From: Cellulophaga fucicola
Lineage (GTDB): Bacteria > Bacteroidota > Bacteroidia > Flavobacteriales > Flavobacteriaceae
Length of the DNA: 64,000 nt
Assembly: GCF_900119145.1 (NCBI RefSeq)
Contig: NZ_FPIY01000005.1
Coordinates: 1-64,000, forward strand
Direction: 5' to 3'
Below are positions 50,948-60,741 of this stretch, one piece after another. Positions within the stretch are counted from its first letter, which is position 1. Every line of letters begins with the position of its first letter. The notes under the pieces were generated by a model. That model ran no database searches, had not been told where the DNA came from, and saw only the letters and a list, made by a program, of their open reading frames with translations. Both the position numbers and the translations under genes were made by a program.

Positions 50948-52993
50948 ATGGAATTTAAATACGGAGGATCTGAAACTAATCAGAAGACAGTATTAGGGCA
51001 CCCATCGGGGCTTTTTGTGTTGTTTTTTACTGAAATGTGGGAGCGTTTTAGTTATTACGGAATGCGTGCGTTATTGGTGCTTTTTTTAACATCATCTTTA
51101 TTAAATGAAGGATGGGGTTGGGAGAGAGCAGACGCAACTATATTATATGGTTGGTATATAGGTTTGGTGTATTTAACGCCAATTATTGGCGGGTACATTG
51201 CAGATAAATTTTTAGGATTTAGAAATGCTGTAATATTAGGTGCTTTTATAATGACCTTGGGTCATGCTTCTATGGCTTTAGAAGGAGCTACACACTGGTT
51301 TTTTTATGCCGGACTTACATTACTAATTATTGGTAATGGTTTGTTTAAGCCAAATATTTCCTCAATCGTTGGTCAGTTATACAAAACTCAAGGAGAGGAA
51401 AAAGATGCAGGTTATACCATTTTCTATATGGGTATTAATGCAGGTTCTTTTTTAGGTATTCTTTTATGTGGTTATTTAGGAGAGAAAATAGGTTGGCATT
51501 ATGGTTTTGGTTTAGCTGGTGTTTTTATGTTTATTGGAATGGTACAGTTCTATTTGGCACAGAAAATATTTGGAAAAATTGGTCTAAAACCAAATACAAA
51601 TAAGAGTATAGAAGATACAATTGAGGATGATGCTGAAAAATTAGAAGAAACGGTAGAAGAGCTTGTAGGTGGAGTTTCTAAATCTAGAGTAGTATCTGAT
51701 AGAATGATAGTGATTGGTATTTTTGCCATATTTACAACATTTTTTTGGTGGGCTTTTGAGCAAGCAGGTGGTTCTATGACCATTTTTGCAGGCGATTATA
51801 CACAAAGAGTTTTAGAGGGATCTTCGGCGACCGCATTTAAAATAATAAACAGTATTATTGTTATTATTCCTTTAGGTATTATTACATATGTATTAAGCTT
51901 ATTGTTTAAAAAGACATTCTCTAAATTTTCTACTGCCAATATTGTGCTAGCATCTAGTTTTGTTATTGTTTGGGTTTTGGTACTTTGGATGTTACAAAAC
52001 GATTATAAGACTACATCTTACGCAGTAGCTTACACAGATGTGAACAATGTAGAACAAATTAAAGAGGTTAGAACTAGTGATCCTTTAGCTGTAGGCGATG
52101 TTGTGAATGTAAAAGTGAATAACAAATACGAGTTTTATAACCCTGCTGATAGTTTAAATTTACGTAATACAGTTAAAGAAGGTAACTTGTTAAATGAAGA
52201 TAAACATGCTATTGGTTACTTTTTTAATGCTAAAATAACAGACTTAAAAGAAGAACCAGCTAAAGGTTTATTTTGGAAAGATAATACATACGCTTCTTTA
52301 GTTTTTGAAAACCAAAAAAATGAAGCTTTACAACAAAGATTAGCTTTGTCTAAAGATACTACTTTTGTTGCGGGTACTACAGTACAATTAAAACTTACAC
52401 AGGATTTAGGTTATGTTAGTGAGGCTACAGAAGATACTGTTACAGCAAAAGTAACTGAGGTTAAAAGTTCACAAGTAGAAGTTTCGGCATCTTGGTTCTC
52501 TGTGTTAAATTCATTGTTTATTATTGTGTTTGCTTCTTTATTTTCTAAAATTTGGCAGTCTAAATACAACCCATCTGGCCCTGTTAAATTTGCTTTAGGT
52601 TTAATATTGGTTGGTGTTGGTTTTGCGGCATTGGCTTATGGTTCTTCTGGAATTCCAGAAGGAGCTAAAACAGCATCTGTAAGTATGGTCTGGCTAGTCT
52701 TAGCGTATCTTTTTCATACATTAGGAGAATTATGTGTGTCGCCAGTAGGTCTGTCTTATGTGAGTAAGTTAGCACCAGTAAAGTTTGTAGGTATTATGTT
52801 CGGAATTTGGTTTATATCTAATTTCTTGGCAGGTGTAATTGGTGGTTGGACCGGAAGTTTTATTGATCCAATTTCTGAAGAATATGGTTTATCTACTTTC
52901 TTTTTAATATTCACCTTAATTCCTGCAGGGGCCGGAGTTATTATGTTATTATTAAATGGTAAAATAAAGAAAATGATGCATGGTATAAAGTAA
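50948..52993 (+). CDS. POT/PTR-family peptide transporter with large internal insert
   Basis: 681 residues. FFTEMWERFSYYGMRALLVLFL carries the ExxER proton-coupling motif of the POT family, and FYMGINAGSFLGILLCGYLGE is the PTR2 signature. The usual size is about 450-500; the excess is a hydrophilic insert (about 360-505) rich in beta-like sequence (VNNVEQIKEVRTSDPLAVGDVV), known in Bacteroidota members. It imports di- or tripeptides with protons. Confidence 0.9.
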   Translation: MEFKYGGSETNQKTVLGHPSGLFVLFFTEMWERFSYYGMRALLVLFLTSSLLNEGWGWERADATILYGWYIGLVYLTPIIGGYIADKFLGFRNAVILGAFIMTLGHASMALEGATHWFFYAGLTLLIIGNGLFKPNISSIVGQLYKTQGEEKDAGYTIFYMGINAGSFLGILLCGYLGEKIGWHYGFGLAGVFMFIGMVQFYLAQKIFGKIGLKPNTNKSIEDTIEDDAEKLEETVEELVGGVSKSRVVSDRMIVIGIFAIFTTFFWWAFEQAGGSMTIFAGDYTQRVLEGSSATAFKIINSIIVIIPLGIITYVLSLLFKKTFSKFSTANIVLASSFVIVWVLVLWMLQNDYKTTSYAVAYTDVNNVEQIKEVRTSDPLAVGDVVNVKVNNKYEFYNPADSLNLRNTVKEGNLLNEDKHAIGYFFNAKITDLKEEPAKGLFWKDNTYASLVFENQKNEALQQRLALSKDTTFVAGTTVQLKLTQDLGYVSEATEDTVTAKVTEVKSSQVEVSASWFSVLNSLFIIVFASLFSKIWQSKYNPSGPVKFALGLILVGVGFAALAYGSSGIPEGAKTASVSMVWLVLAYLFHTLGELCVSPVGLSYVSKLAPVKFVGIMFGIWFISNFLAGVIGGWTGSFIDPISEEYGLSTFFLIFTLIPAGAGVIMLLLNGKIKKMMHGIK

Positions 52994-53004
52994 AAATACC
53001 ATTG

Positions 53005-55008
53005 CTAATCAAAAATATAAAATCCCTTTTCACCGGTATAGTGAAAAGGGATTTTTCTTTTTAGACAAGTTTTTCTCCAAAGTTCAACGGTGCTTTTATA
53101 ATTACTGCCATCCGCTATTATTTGTTTTGGATTTACTTCTGTAATTAAACGATCTAAATTTAGCTTCGCAGACTGTGTTAGTAAAATAGTATTGTTTTTA
53201 GTAATAGGGTAAACACCTAAACTATCAACAACAATAACAGTATGGCTCTTGTAATTGTAGCTGTTTTTAAGTTTTAAGTTAGATGTCGAGTCTATGCGTT
53301 CTGCAATACGTATAGCGTTAAATGTTTGATTGTTTTTTAGTGAGTCAGAAGATACTATTTTTAATGTTTTCCCAGTTTGATGCATTAAAATTGTATGCCT
53401 GCTTTTGTGTAATACGTATAACTGTTCTTGGGTATTAGCTTTGTAGTTATAAAAAATAATAACCCCTTGAAAAAGGATAATGCTAGAAAGTAATAAAGCT
53501 GTTTTTTTAAAATTATTTTTAGCTATAACCATTAAAAGTAGCACTAATGTAGCATAGCTTAATAATACTTGTGGTTTGTTAAAAGAAATATCTTTAATTA
53601 AAAAAGCATCTTGTGTGGCAACCCATTTTACAGCAGTATTCATTGCCAAAATAATGTTATTGTAAATCTGCACTAAAAATGCAGGCAACATATTACATAA
53701 AGCTAATGCTATAACAACAATTCCTAAGCCTAGAATAATTCCTAAAAAAGGAATAATAGCTAAGTTGGTTATAAAAAATAAGCTTGGAAATTGATGAAAA
53801 TAATATAAGCTGATAGGTAAAACACCAAGTTGAGCAGCAAAACTAACCGTTGTTAATTGCCATATTTTAGAAGTTAACCAATATTTAGGTTCCCATACTT
53901 TTTGAAAAATAGGATTAAAAAGAACAATAGAAAACACGGCAGCATAGCTCATTTGTAAGCCTACAGAAAACAATAAATTAGGCTGTATTAATAATATAAA
54001 GAAAAGTGACAAAGCTAAAATGTTAAAAGAACTTGTAGGTCTATTTAAGTACAACGCATATGCAACAAAAGTAAACATAGTTACGGCTCTAATAAGTGAG
54101 CTAGATAAACCTGCAAGTATGGCAAAACCCCATAGGAGAAAAACGATTGTAATAAGCTTTATTATTTTTCCTTTTGGTAAATATTCTAAAGGTGATAATA
54201 TAAACTGAAGAACCAACAAAAGAATACCTATATGTAATCCAGACAGTGCTAAAATATGTATTGCTCCTGCATTTTTATATGCAGTTAATGTATCTGGATC
54301 TATATTGTTGCGTTCGCCTAAAAGAAGCGCTTTAATTATGCTTAATTCTTGTTTGCTAAAGTTAGCTGCGTTAAGTTTTTCTATAATATTTTCTCTTGCT
54401 ATAACAGCTAATCCTTTAAGTGTTTTAGAGGGCGAATGTGTTAGTTGGTAATTTTGTTTTACTTCTAGTTGATGATATATTCCTAAATCCTCTAAATAAG
54501 AAGCATAATTAAATTGATGTGGATTTAGTGGTTTGTTTATATTGGCTACGTCACCAATAATGTTTAATTCATTATCTACGTTGAAGCTAGTAGAAGTGGA
54601 GTCTATAGGGATATTGAGTAAAATTTTGCCATACGATTTTTCATTGTTTATACTTTTAATGGTTGCAATGTATCTTTTAGTATAAAGGTTGGGTTTTAAA
54701 GTTTCATCAATCTTTAAATGCCATAAAGGAATAGAAGAGTATTCTTTGTTTGTATAATGTAATTTATTGTTTTTAGGGTTAGATGTACTGCTGGTAAATA
54801 TACCCAATGCAATAGTTGCTAAGGCTGCAATAATACCAAAACGTAAAGCTTTTTTTTTAGATGTAAGATAAAGAAACCCTAGTGTTATAATAAGTGATAA
54901 TAGAATACAAAAAGAGACGGTTACACTTGTGTTAAATAGTTGTTGCAAGAGTATTCCAGTAATTAGACATAGTGCTAATTTTACCGAAATAAACTGAAAC
55001 GGTTTCAT
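53005..55008 (-). CDS. comEC: ComEC/Rec2-family DNA uptake channel protein
   Basis: 667 residues. An N-terminal OB-like domain (about 95-200) is followed by a competence domain with many helices and the signature AGAIHILALSGLHIGILLL (about 250). The C-terminal region (about 530-667) is a degenerate beta-lactamase-like fold with no HxHxDH metal motif, so a nuclease role there is unlikely. It forms the inner-membrane channel for single-stranded DNA. It is 11 bp convergent to the transporter, and the terminator hairpin falls inside its last codons. Confidence 0.87.
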   Translation of the reverse strand: MKPFQFISVKLALCLITGILLQQLFNTSVTVSFCILLSLIITLGFLYLTSKKKALRFGIIAALATIALGIFTSSTSNPKNNKLHYTNKEYSSIPLWHLKIDETLKPNLYTKRYIATIKSINNEKSYGKILLNIPIDSTSTSFNVDNELNIIGDVANINKPLNPHQFNYASYLEDLGIYHQLEVKQNYQLTHSPSKTLKGLAVIARENIIEKLNAANFSKQELSIIKALLLGERNNIDPDTLTAYKNAGAIHILALSGLHIGILLLVLQFILSPLEYLPKGKIIKLITIVFLLWGFAILAGLSSSLIRAVTMFTFVAYALYLNRPTSSFNILALSLFFILLIQPNLLFSVGLQMSYAAVFSIVLFNPIFQKVWEPKYWLTSKIWQLTTVSFAAQLGVLPISLYYFHQFPSLFFITNLAIIPFLGIILGLGIVVIALALCNMLPAFLVQIYNNIILAMNTAVKWVATQDAFLIKDISFNKPQVLLSYATLVLLLMVIAKNNFKKTALLLSSIILFQGVIIFYNYKANTQEQLYVLHKSRHTILMHQTGKTLKIVSSDSLKNNQTFNAIRIAERIDSTSNLKLKNSYNYKSHTVIVVDSLGVYPITKNNTILLTQSAKLNLDRLITEVNPKQIIADGSNYKSTVELWRKTCLKRKIPFHYTGEKGFYIFD
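53020..53058. terminator. Terminator hairpin inside the comEC 3' coding end
   Basis: AAATCCCTTTTCAC (53020-53033) pairs with GTGAAAAGGGATTT (53041-53054), with a T run after it on the plus strand and an A/T-rich stretch on the other. It can terminate POT transcripts. It overlaps codons for the last residues of ComEC (HYTGEKGFYIF). Confidence 0.8.
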
Positions 55009-55011
55009 AGA

Positions 55012-55569
55012 TTATAGCACTCTTGTAGCTTTTACAAAGGCATAATTCCAATAGCCTTCTCGTAAAGATGAAACAATAACACCTCTAGAAGTGCTTGCGT
55101 GTATAAATTTAATTTCGTCATTGTCTGTGGCAACAACCAAACCAACGTGGTTAATTCTTTTTTTCTTTTTAGAAGTTCTAAAAAATAGCAAATCGCCTTT
55201 TTCTACATCTTTTACACGAACTTCTTTGCCTTCATCTGCCATAACGTAAGAAACGCGTGGTAAAGATATGTCGTGTTCAGAGAAAGCAACATACAAAAGG
55301 CCGGAGCAATCCATACCTCTTTTTGTTGTGCCCCCATACTTGTAGGGAGTTCCAGAAAAATTTAAAGCGGAGTTTATAATTTTATCGGCTTTTAGTTCTA
55401 CTAAAGCTTCTTCTGCTTTTCTTTCTGCTCTAGGAGAAGAATTACGTTCTATAATAACTTTAGATGGCGCAACACTAACTTTGCGGTCATTACTGTAGGT
55501 GGTTTTCTTTTTAGATACACAGCTGCTTAGCGCTAGTATTAAAAGAAGAATAGTTGCTTTACGGATCAT
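55012..55569 (-). CDS. NlpC/P60 (C40) cell-wall endopeptidase lipoprotein
   Basis: 185 residues. A lipobox LALSSC (Cys near 17) anchors it. The catalytic triad is complete: Cys in TKRGMDCSGLLYVAF (about 89), His in INHVGLVVA and a third His in IKFIHAST. It cleaves peptide bonds in peptidoglycan. Comparable to the Spr family. It ends 3 bp before comEC. Confidence 0.9.
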   Translation of the reverse strand: MIRKATILLLILALSSCVSKKKTTYSNDRKVSVAPSKVIIERNSSPRAERKAEEALVELKADKIINSALNFSGTPYKYGGTTKRGMDCSGLLYVAFSEHDISLPRVSYVMADEGKEVRVKDVEKGDLLFFRTSKKKKRINHVGLVVATDNDEIKFIHASTSRGVIVSSLREGYWNYAFVKATRVL

Positions 55570-55626
55570 TCCAAGAAAAATTTAGGACTCTTGGTTACCA
55601 AATTTAGTAAATTTTATTGAGTTTTT

Positions 55627-56751
55627 TTATTTATTAGGGTTTGTGCTGGCAACAATTAACTCAGCTGCTTTTTTACTAGCGCCTGTACCTCCAAGTTTTT
55701 TCTCTAAAGCATAGTACTCTTCAAACAATTTTTCTCTTGTGTTTTTAGATAATATTTTATGTAATTCAGAGCTAAGATTTTTTGTGGTTAAATCGTCTTG
55801 TATTAGCTCTTTAATAACTTCTTTATCCATTATTAAATTCACTAAAGAAATATATTTTAGAGTAATAATTTTTTTAGCAATGTAGTAAGATAACCAATGT
55901 GCTTTATAGCAAACTACTTGTGGTACTTTAAATAAAGCTGTTTCTAATGTAGCGGTACCACTTGTAACCAATGCAGCTGTTGATAATGCTAATAAATTAT
56001 AGGTTTGATTGGCAACAAAATTAACTTGAGGATTTTTTAAAAATGGAGCATAAAAATCAAGATCTAGGCTAGGTGCCCCAGCAATAACAAATTGGTATTC
56101 TGGAAAAGAAGGTGTTACGGAGAGCATAACATCTAACATTTTTTGTACTTCTTGTTTTCTACTGCCTGGTAATAGTGCTATAATGGGTTTGTTTGGGTCT
56201 AAATTATTGGTAGCTCTAAAATCAGTTTCATTAGGTAATTTTTGCTGACTAATGGCATCTAAAAGTGGGTGGCCAACAAAGTGTACTGGGTAATTGTGTT
56301 TTTTCTCGTAAAAATCTTTTTCAAACGGAAGAATAACATGCATTGCATCTATATCTCGTTTTATTTTAGAAATTCTACCTTCTCTAGAGGCCCATATTTG
56401 AGGAGATATATAGTAGTTTGTTCTGTAGTTATTTTCTTTTGCCCATTTAGCAATACGTAAGTTAAATCCAGAATAATCTATAAAAATTATTGCATCTGGT
56501 TTAAAAGCATCAATATCAGACTTACAAAATTTTAAGTTTTTAGATATGGTAGTAATATTACTTAAAACCTCTATAAAGCCCATAAAAGCCATACTTTTAT
56601 AATGCTTTACTAGTTCTGCGCCAGCTTGCTGCATAAGATCGCCACCCCAACATCTAATATTGGCTTTAGTATCTGTAGCTTTTATAGCTTTTATTAGGTT
56701 AGATCCGTGTAAATCGCCTGAAGCTTCACCGGCAATAATGTAATATTTCAT
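55627..56751 (-). CDS. lpxB: Lipid-A-disaccharide synthase
   Basis: 374 residues. It begins YYIIAGEASGDLHGSNLIKAI, with SPQIWASREGRI, LLPGSRKQEVQKML and SGTATLETALF, all characteristic of LpxB. It condenses UDP-diacylglucosamine with lipid X, making the lipid A disaccharide. A small membrane-protein gene lies 18 bp upstream and surE before that. Confidence 0.95.
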   Translation of the reverse strand: MKYYIIAGEASGDLHGSNLIKAIKATDTKANIRCWGGDLMQQAGAELVKHYKSMAFMGFIEVLSNITTISKNLKFCKSDIDAFKPDAIIFIDYSGFNLRIAKWAKENNYRTNYYISPQIWASREGRISKIKRDIDAMHVILPFEKDFYEKKHNYPVHFVGHPLLDAISQQKLPNETDFRATNNLDPNKPIIALLPGSRKQEVQKMLDVMLSVTPSFPEYQFVIAGAPSLDLDFYAPFLKNPQVNFVANQTYNLLALSTAALVTSGTATLETALFKVPQVVCYKAHWLSYYIAKKIITLKYISLVNLIMDKEVIKELIQDDLTTKNLSSELHKILSKNTREKLFEEYYALEKKLGGTGASKKAAELIVASTNPNK

Positions 56752-56769
56752 TTAAATCTATTGTATTTT

Positions 56770-57054
56770 TTAAAAAATCTTATAGTATAAAATAGCAAGA
56801 GCAGTTAATAGAGTAGCAATTAAAACACCTCTAGCTCTGTAGTCTCTTTTCATTTTTAAGAAAAGAAAAAAAGCAGCTAAATTTAAAATAGCCCCTAACG
56901 CTAAAATACTACCAATGTGTCCGTTTTCTATAGCGGCAATAAATGTTTCCTCAATACTAAGTTTAGAAAATAAAACAATGTATAAAAGTGTTCCTGCTGT
57001 ATTTGCAAGAAGGCCTACAAGAAACCCTATAATAACTTCTTTTTTAGTGTTCAT
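56770..57054 (-). CDS. Small membrane protein, 94 residues
   Basis: Three hydrophobic segments (about 8-27, 45-65 and 73-92) with a short basic loop (KMKRDYRARG). No family recognised. It overlaps surE by 11 bp and precedes lpxB in the operon, an arrangement that suggests a membrane or envelope role. Confidence 0.7.
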   Translation of the reverse strand: MNTKKEVIIGFLVGLLANTAGTLLYIVLFSKLSIEETFIAAIENGHIGSILALGAILNLAAFFLFLKMKRDYRARGVLIATLLTALAILYYKIF

Positions 57055-57829
57055 TTAAGTTCCAGTTATTTAATTGTTGTATGGTGTGGTGTGCGGTTAA
57101 ATCAAACTGTGTTGGTACCACAGAAATATAGTTGTTGGCTAAGGCAAACTCATCAGTGTCTTCACCTTTATCTAGTAATTCAAACTCACCTGTAAGCCAA
57201 TAGTAATCTTTTCCCATTGGATTTGTACGTTTGTCAAATTTTTCTTTCCAGTTGGCACGCGCTTGTCTGCAAATTTTTATACCTTTTAAAGGTTCGTTTT
57301 CAACATCAGGAATATTTACATTTAAGACAACTCCTTTAGGAATTCCGTTTGCAAGTGCTTGTTTTACAATTTTTTGTATGTATGGTTTTGCTTCTTCAAA
57401 ATTGGCATCTAAAGAAAAGTTGCATAAAGAAAAACCAATTGCAGGTATGCCTTCTATGCCTGCTTCTATGGCTGCACTCATAGTACCAGAGTAAATTACA
57501 TTTATAGAGGAGTTAGATCCGTGATTAATACCACTAACACACAAGTCGGGTTTGCGATCTAAAAGTTCCTGAAGGCCCATTTTTACACAGTCTGCAGGTG
57601 TTCCGCTACAGCTGTATTCTTGTTCTGCGCCATCTACATCATCTACAACAATAAGATTTGCATGTAGTGTGTTGTTAATGGTTATTGCATGTCCCATTCC
57701 AGATTGCGGACTATCTGGGGCAACCACGATAACATCGCCTATTTCTTTCATAAATTTTATTAATGATCTTAGTCCGGGAGCTGTAATTCCGTCATCATTA
57801 GTAACTAATATTAAAGGTTTTTGCATCAA
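57044..57829 (-). CDS. surE: 5'/3'-nucleotidase SurE
   Basis: 261 residues. It begins ILVTNDDGITAPGLRSL with the two metal-binding Asp, and has APDSPQSGMG, DLCVSGINHGSNSS and YSGTMSAAIEAGIEG. It dephosphorylates nucleoside monophosphates. It starts the operon surE, small membrane protein, lpxB. Confidence 0.93.
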   Translation of the reverse strand: MMQKPLILVTNDDGITAPGLRSLIKFMKEIGDVIVVAPDSPQSGMGHAITINNTLHANLIVVDDVDGAEQEYSCSGTPADCVKMGLQELLDRKPDLCVSGINHGSNSSINVIYSGTMSAAIEAGIEGIPAIGFSLCNFSLDANFEEAKPYIQKIVKQALANGIPKGVVLNVNIPDVENEPLKGIKICRQARANWKEKFDKRTNPMGKDYYWLTGEFELLDKGEDTDEFALANNYISVVPTQFDLTAHHTIQQLNNWNLNEH

Positions 57830-57941
57830 GATTATAATTTATACCGTAAAAATACGTTTTTAATATGTTTACAAGAATGCTTTTAAAAAATCTATCTTAA
57901 AAATTCATAAATTGGTTAAAAAACTGTTACAAACTTTATAC

Positions 57942-57957
57942 TGGCATAGTTTTTTCT
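57942..57957 (+). promoter_or_regulatory. Possible sigma-54-like promoter of the Prc protease gene
   Basis: TGGCATAGTTTTTTCT matches the TGGCAYRNNNNTTGCW consensus except T for G in the conserved -12 GC dinucleotide. It lies about 87 bp before the ATG. A housekeeping -7 box was not obvious. Confidence 0.3.
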
Positions 57958-58043
57958 GTATCTTGGTAAAATAATTAGGAATTATATAGTATAATATGAT
58001 TTTTAATGAATCCAAATTCTACTAAAAGTTAAAATAATAATAG

Positions 58044-60170
58044 ATGAAAAAGAATTTAATTGTTGTGTTGCTAGGAATGCTATTTGCTGTAGCGTCTTGC
58101 AGTTTTACAAATAAGTCTTTAGATACTGTTAATGACAGTGATAAAGATAAATTACTGATAGAGATAATTGCATATATGTTAGAAAAAGGTCATTACGAGC
58201 CTAAAGACATTAATGATGATTTCTCTGTGTCGGTTTTTGAAGAATTTATAGATGTTTTAGATCCTACAAAAAGATATTTTATAGAGAGCGATATAAAAGA
58301 GTTTGAAAAATATAAGTTTCAGATAGATGACCAAATAAAAAATACAGACATAAGCTTTTTTAATTTAGTTCATAAAAGACTAATGAAGCGTATGGACGAG
58401 GCATCAGATATATATAAAGATATTTTGAGCAAGCCTTTTAATTTTGATGCTAAAGAAACTATAGATATAGATTATGAAGATCAAACATTTGTAGCTAGTA
58501 AAAAAGAATTAAGAGAAAGATGGAGAAAGCAATTAAAATATGCTACCATTAGTACTTTTGATAGTAAATTAACAGATAAGGATAAGCCATTGTCTAAAAC
58601 GGAAGCAGAAAAAGCAGCAAGAGAATTAACTAAAACTACGTTAGATGATTTTTTTGATTTTGTAAATAATGAGTACGATCGTGAAGACTGGTTTGGGCAG
58701 TACATTAATACCATTGTAGAAGGTTTTGATCCACATACATATTACTTTGCTCCAGAAGATAAAGACAAGTTTGATGTTAGTATGTCTGGTAAGTTTGAAG
58801 GAATTGGAGCTAGATTGCAAAAGAAGAAAGACGAAATAAAAATAGTAGAAGTTATATCTGGTGGTCCAATTTGGAGAGATCAAAATATAGAAGTTGGAGA
58901 TGAAATTGTAAAAGTTGGTCAAAAACCAGATGAAGAACCTGTAGATGTTACAGGAATGCAATTAAACGATGCTATTAAGTTAATGAAAGGTCCTAAAGGA
59001 ACTAATGTGTACTTAACAGTTAAAAAAGTAGATGGTTCTGTACAGGTTGTAAAAATCACTAGAGATTTAGTAGAGATGGAAGAGTCTTATGCCAAGTCTG
59101 CTACTGTAGAAAAAGAAGATCATAAATACGGAATTATAAATTTACCAAAATTTTATATTGACTTTAAAGATTATAACAACCGTAATGCAGCTTCTGATGT
59201 TGCTAAGGAAATAGAAAGACTAAAAGAAGCCGGAATGGAAGGTTTGGTTTTAGATTTAAGAGATAATGGCGGTGGATCTTTACGTACTGTTGTAGAAATG
59301 GCAGGTTTGTTTATTAAAGACGGACCAGTAGTGCAAGTAAAATCTTCTGCAGGTACAGAAGAAAAAGTTGTGCATGAAGATAAAGATGAACGTATACAGT
59401 GGGATGGACCATTAGTATTGTTGGTGAATGAATTATCTGCTTCTGCATCAGAAATTTTAGCAGCAGCAATGCAAGATTATAAAAGAGCTGTTGTAATTGG
59501 TAGTAAGCAGACTTTTGGTAAGGGTACTGTGCAAAATGTATGGTCTCTATCAGACATAGTACGTAGTAACGAGCACGGTGATTTAGGAGCCTTAAAAGTA
59601 ACAACGCAGAAGTTTTACAGAATAAACGGTGGCTCTACACAGTTAGAAGGTGTTAAGAGTGATGTAGTTGTGCCAGACAAATATAGCTACATAGATTTAG
59701 GAGAAAGAGATCAACAAAATCCTTTAGCTTGGGATAAAATTAGTCCAGCAGATTATAAGCCTTGGAATGGTTATATAGATTACAAGCAAACAATTGCCAA
59801 TAGTACTAAACGTATGGAGGCTAATTCTCAGTTAAAGTTAATTGAGGAAAATGCAAAGTGGCTAAAAGAACAGCAAGATGAAAATGTTGTTTCATTAAGT
59901 TATAGCGATTATAAAAAAGAGAAAGAAGTAGTATTAGAAAAGTCTAAACACTTTAAAGATATTTACAATTATAAAACAGATTTAACTTTTGAATCTTTAA
60001 GATATGAGAAAGACCTTTTTGTAAAAGATACTGTTTTAAAAGAAAAAAGAGAAAGATGGCATAACGATCTTTCTAGAGATGTATATGTAGAAGAAGCTAT
60101 TAGTGTGCTTAAAGATTTAAAAATGAATAATATTAAAAACAATACAAAATTAGCAGCAATTAAAGGCTAG
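58044..60170 (+). CDS. prc: Carboxy-terminal processing (tail-specific) protease, Prc type
   Basis: 708 residues. A lipobox-like AVASC (about 20) gives a lipoprotein. An N-terminal helical domain (about 30-235), PDZ domain (about 240-335: GIGARLQKKKDEIKIVEVI, GDEIVKVG) and S41 peptidase domain follow. The catalytic dyad is Ser467 (NELSASASEI) and Lys493 (TFGKGTVQNV), aligned with E. coli Prc Ser430 and Lys455. It degrades periplasmic proteins from unstructured C-termini. Confidence 0.93.
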   Translation: MKKNLIVVLLGMLFAVASCSFTNKSLDTVNDSDKDKLLIEIIAYMLEKGHYEPKDINDDFSVSVFEEFIDVLDPTKRYFIESDIKEFEKYKFQIDDQIKNTDISFFNLVHKRLMKRMDEASDIYKDILSKPFNFDAKETIDIDYEDQTFVASKKELRERWRKQLKYATISTFDSKLTDKDKPLSKTEAEKAARELTKTTLDDFFDFVNNEYDREDWFGQYINTIVEGFDPHTYYFAPEDKDKFDVSMSGKFEGIGARLQKKKDEIKIVEVISGGPIWRDQNIEVGDEIVKVGQKPDEEPVDVTGMQLNDAIKLMKGPKGTNVYLTVKKVDGSVQVVKITRDLVEMEESYAKSATVEKEDHKYGIINLPKFYIDFKDYNNRNAASDVAKEIERLKEAGMEGLVLDLRDNGGGSLRTVVEMAGLFIKDGPVVQVKSSAGTEEKVVHEDKDERIQWDGPLVLLVNELSASASEILAAAMQDYKRAVVIGSKQTFGKGTVQNVWSLSDIVRSNEHGDLGALKVTTQKFYRINGGSTQLEGVKSDVVVPDKYSYIDLGERDQQNPLAWDKISPADYKPWNGYIDYKQTIANSTKRMEANSQLKLIEENAKWLKEQQDENVVSLSYSDYKKEKEVVLEKSKHFKDIYNYKTDLTFESLRYEKDLFVKDTVLKEKRERWHNDLSRDVYVEEAISVLKDLKMNNIKNNTKLAAIKG

Positions 60171-60191
60171 TTTTTTATTATCATATTTTAG

Positions 60192-60222
60192 AATGCCCAA
60201 TGTTTACGTTGGGCATTTTTTA
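60192..60222 (+). terminator. Terminator of the Prc protease gene
   Basis: AATGCCCAA and TTGGGCATT form the stem around TGTTTACG, followed by a T run; 21 bp after the stop. Confidence 0.85.
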
Positions 60223-60285
60223 TTTAAAATACTTTTATAGAATTAAATTCGTTTAGATTTTATAATTAACCTTAACTTATTTATT

Positions 60286-60645
60286 TTGAAAAAATTATTA
60301 CTTATTTTATTTGCTGTTACATTAGCAGTAAGTTGTTCTAAAGATGACGATTCTTCTTCTATTGTTGGTACTTGGGCAAATGATTATTCTATTACTTTTG
60401 AAAATCAACCAGAGCAAACATATAGAGATGAATGGAAATTTTCATCTGATGGAATGGGAACTTATAAAGAGTTTGATAACGGAGACTTAGATTTTGATAC
60501 TACTTTTTTGTGGTCACAAGACGGAGATGAGTTTTTTGTAGAATATACAGAAGTTAAGTCTAATGAGTCTTTTACTATTGGTAAAATACTTGGAAAAAAA
60601 TCTTTAGAAGATTCTGAAGGCTATACAGTTGCTATTAAAGAGTAA
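60286..60645 (+). CDS. Small lipoprotein, lipocalin-like
   Basis: 119 residues from a TTG start (MKKLLLILFAVTLAVSC). The lipobox Cys at 17 is followed by an acidic linker (SKDDDSSS). IVGTWANDYSITFENQ and WKFSSDGMGTYKEF are the pattern of small lipocalin-like calycin lipoproteins common in Bacteroidota. Function unknown. Isolated between two terminators. Confidence 0.75.
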   Translation: MKKLLLILFAVTLAVSCSKDDDSSSIVGTWANDYSITFENQPEQTYRDEWKFSSDGMGTYKEFDNGDLDFDTTFLWSQDGDEFFVEYTEVKSNESFTIGKILGKKSLEDSEGYTVAIKE

Positions 60646-60670
60646 AAACAGTGTTTTAATAAAATAAAGA

Positions 60671-60706
60671 AAAGCTTCTAAGATTAGTCTTGGAAGCTTT
60701 ATTTTT
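60671..60706 (+). terminator. Terminator of the lipocalin-like gene
   Basis: A 13-bp stem, AAAGCTTCTAAGA / TCTTGGAAGCTTT (60671-60683 and 60688-60700) with one T-G pair, is followed by ATTTTT. Confidence 0.85.
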
Positions 60707-60741
60707 GAACAAATATTTGAGTAAACTATAATTGATTTAGT

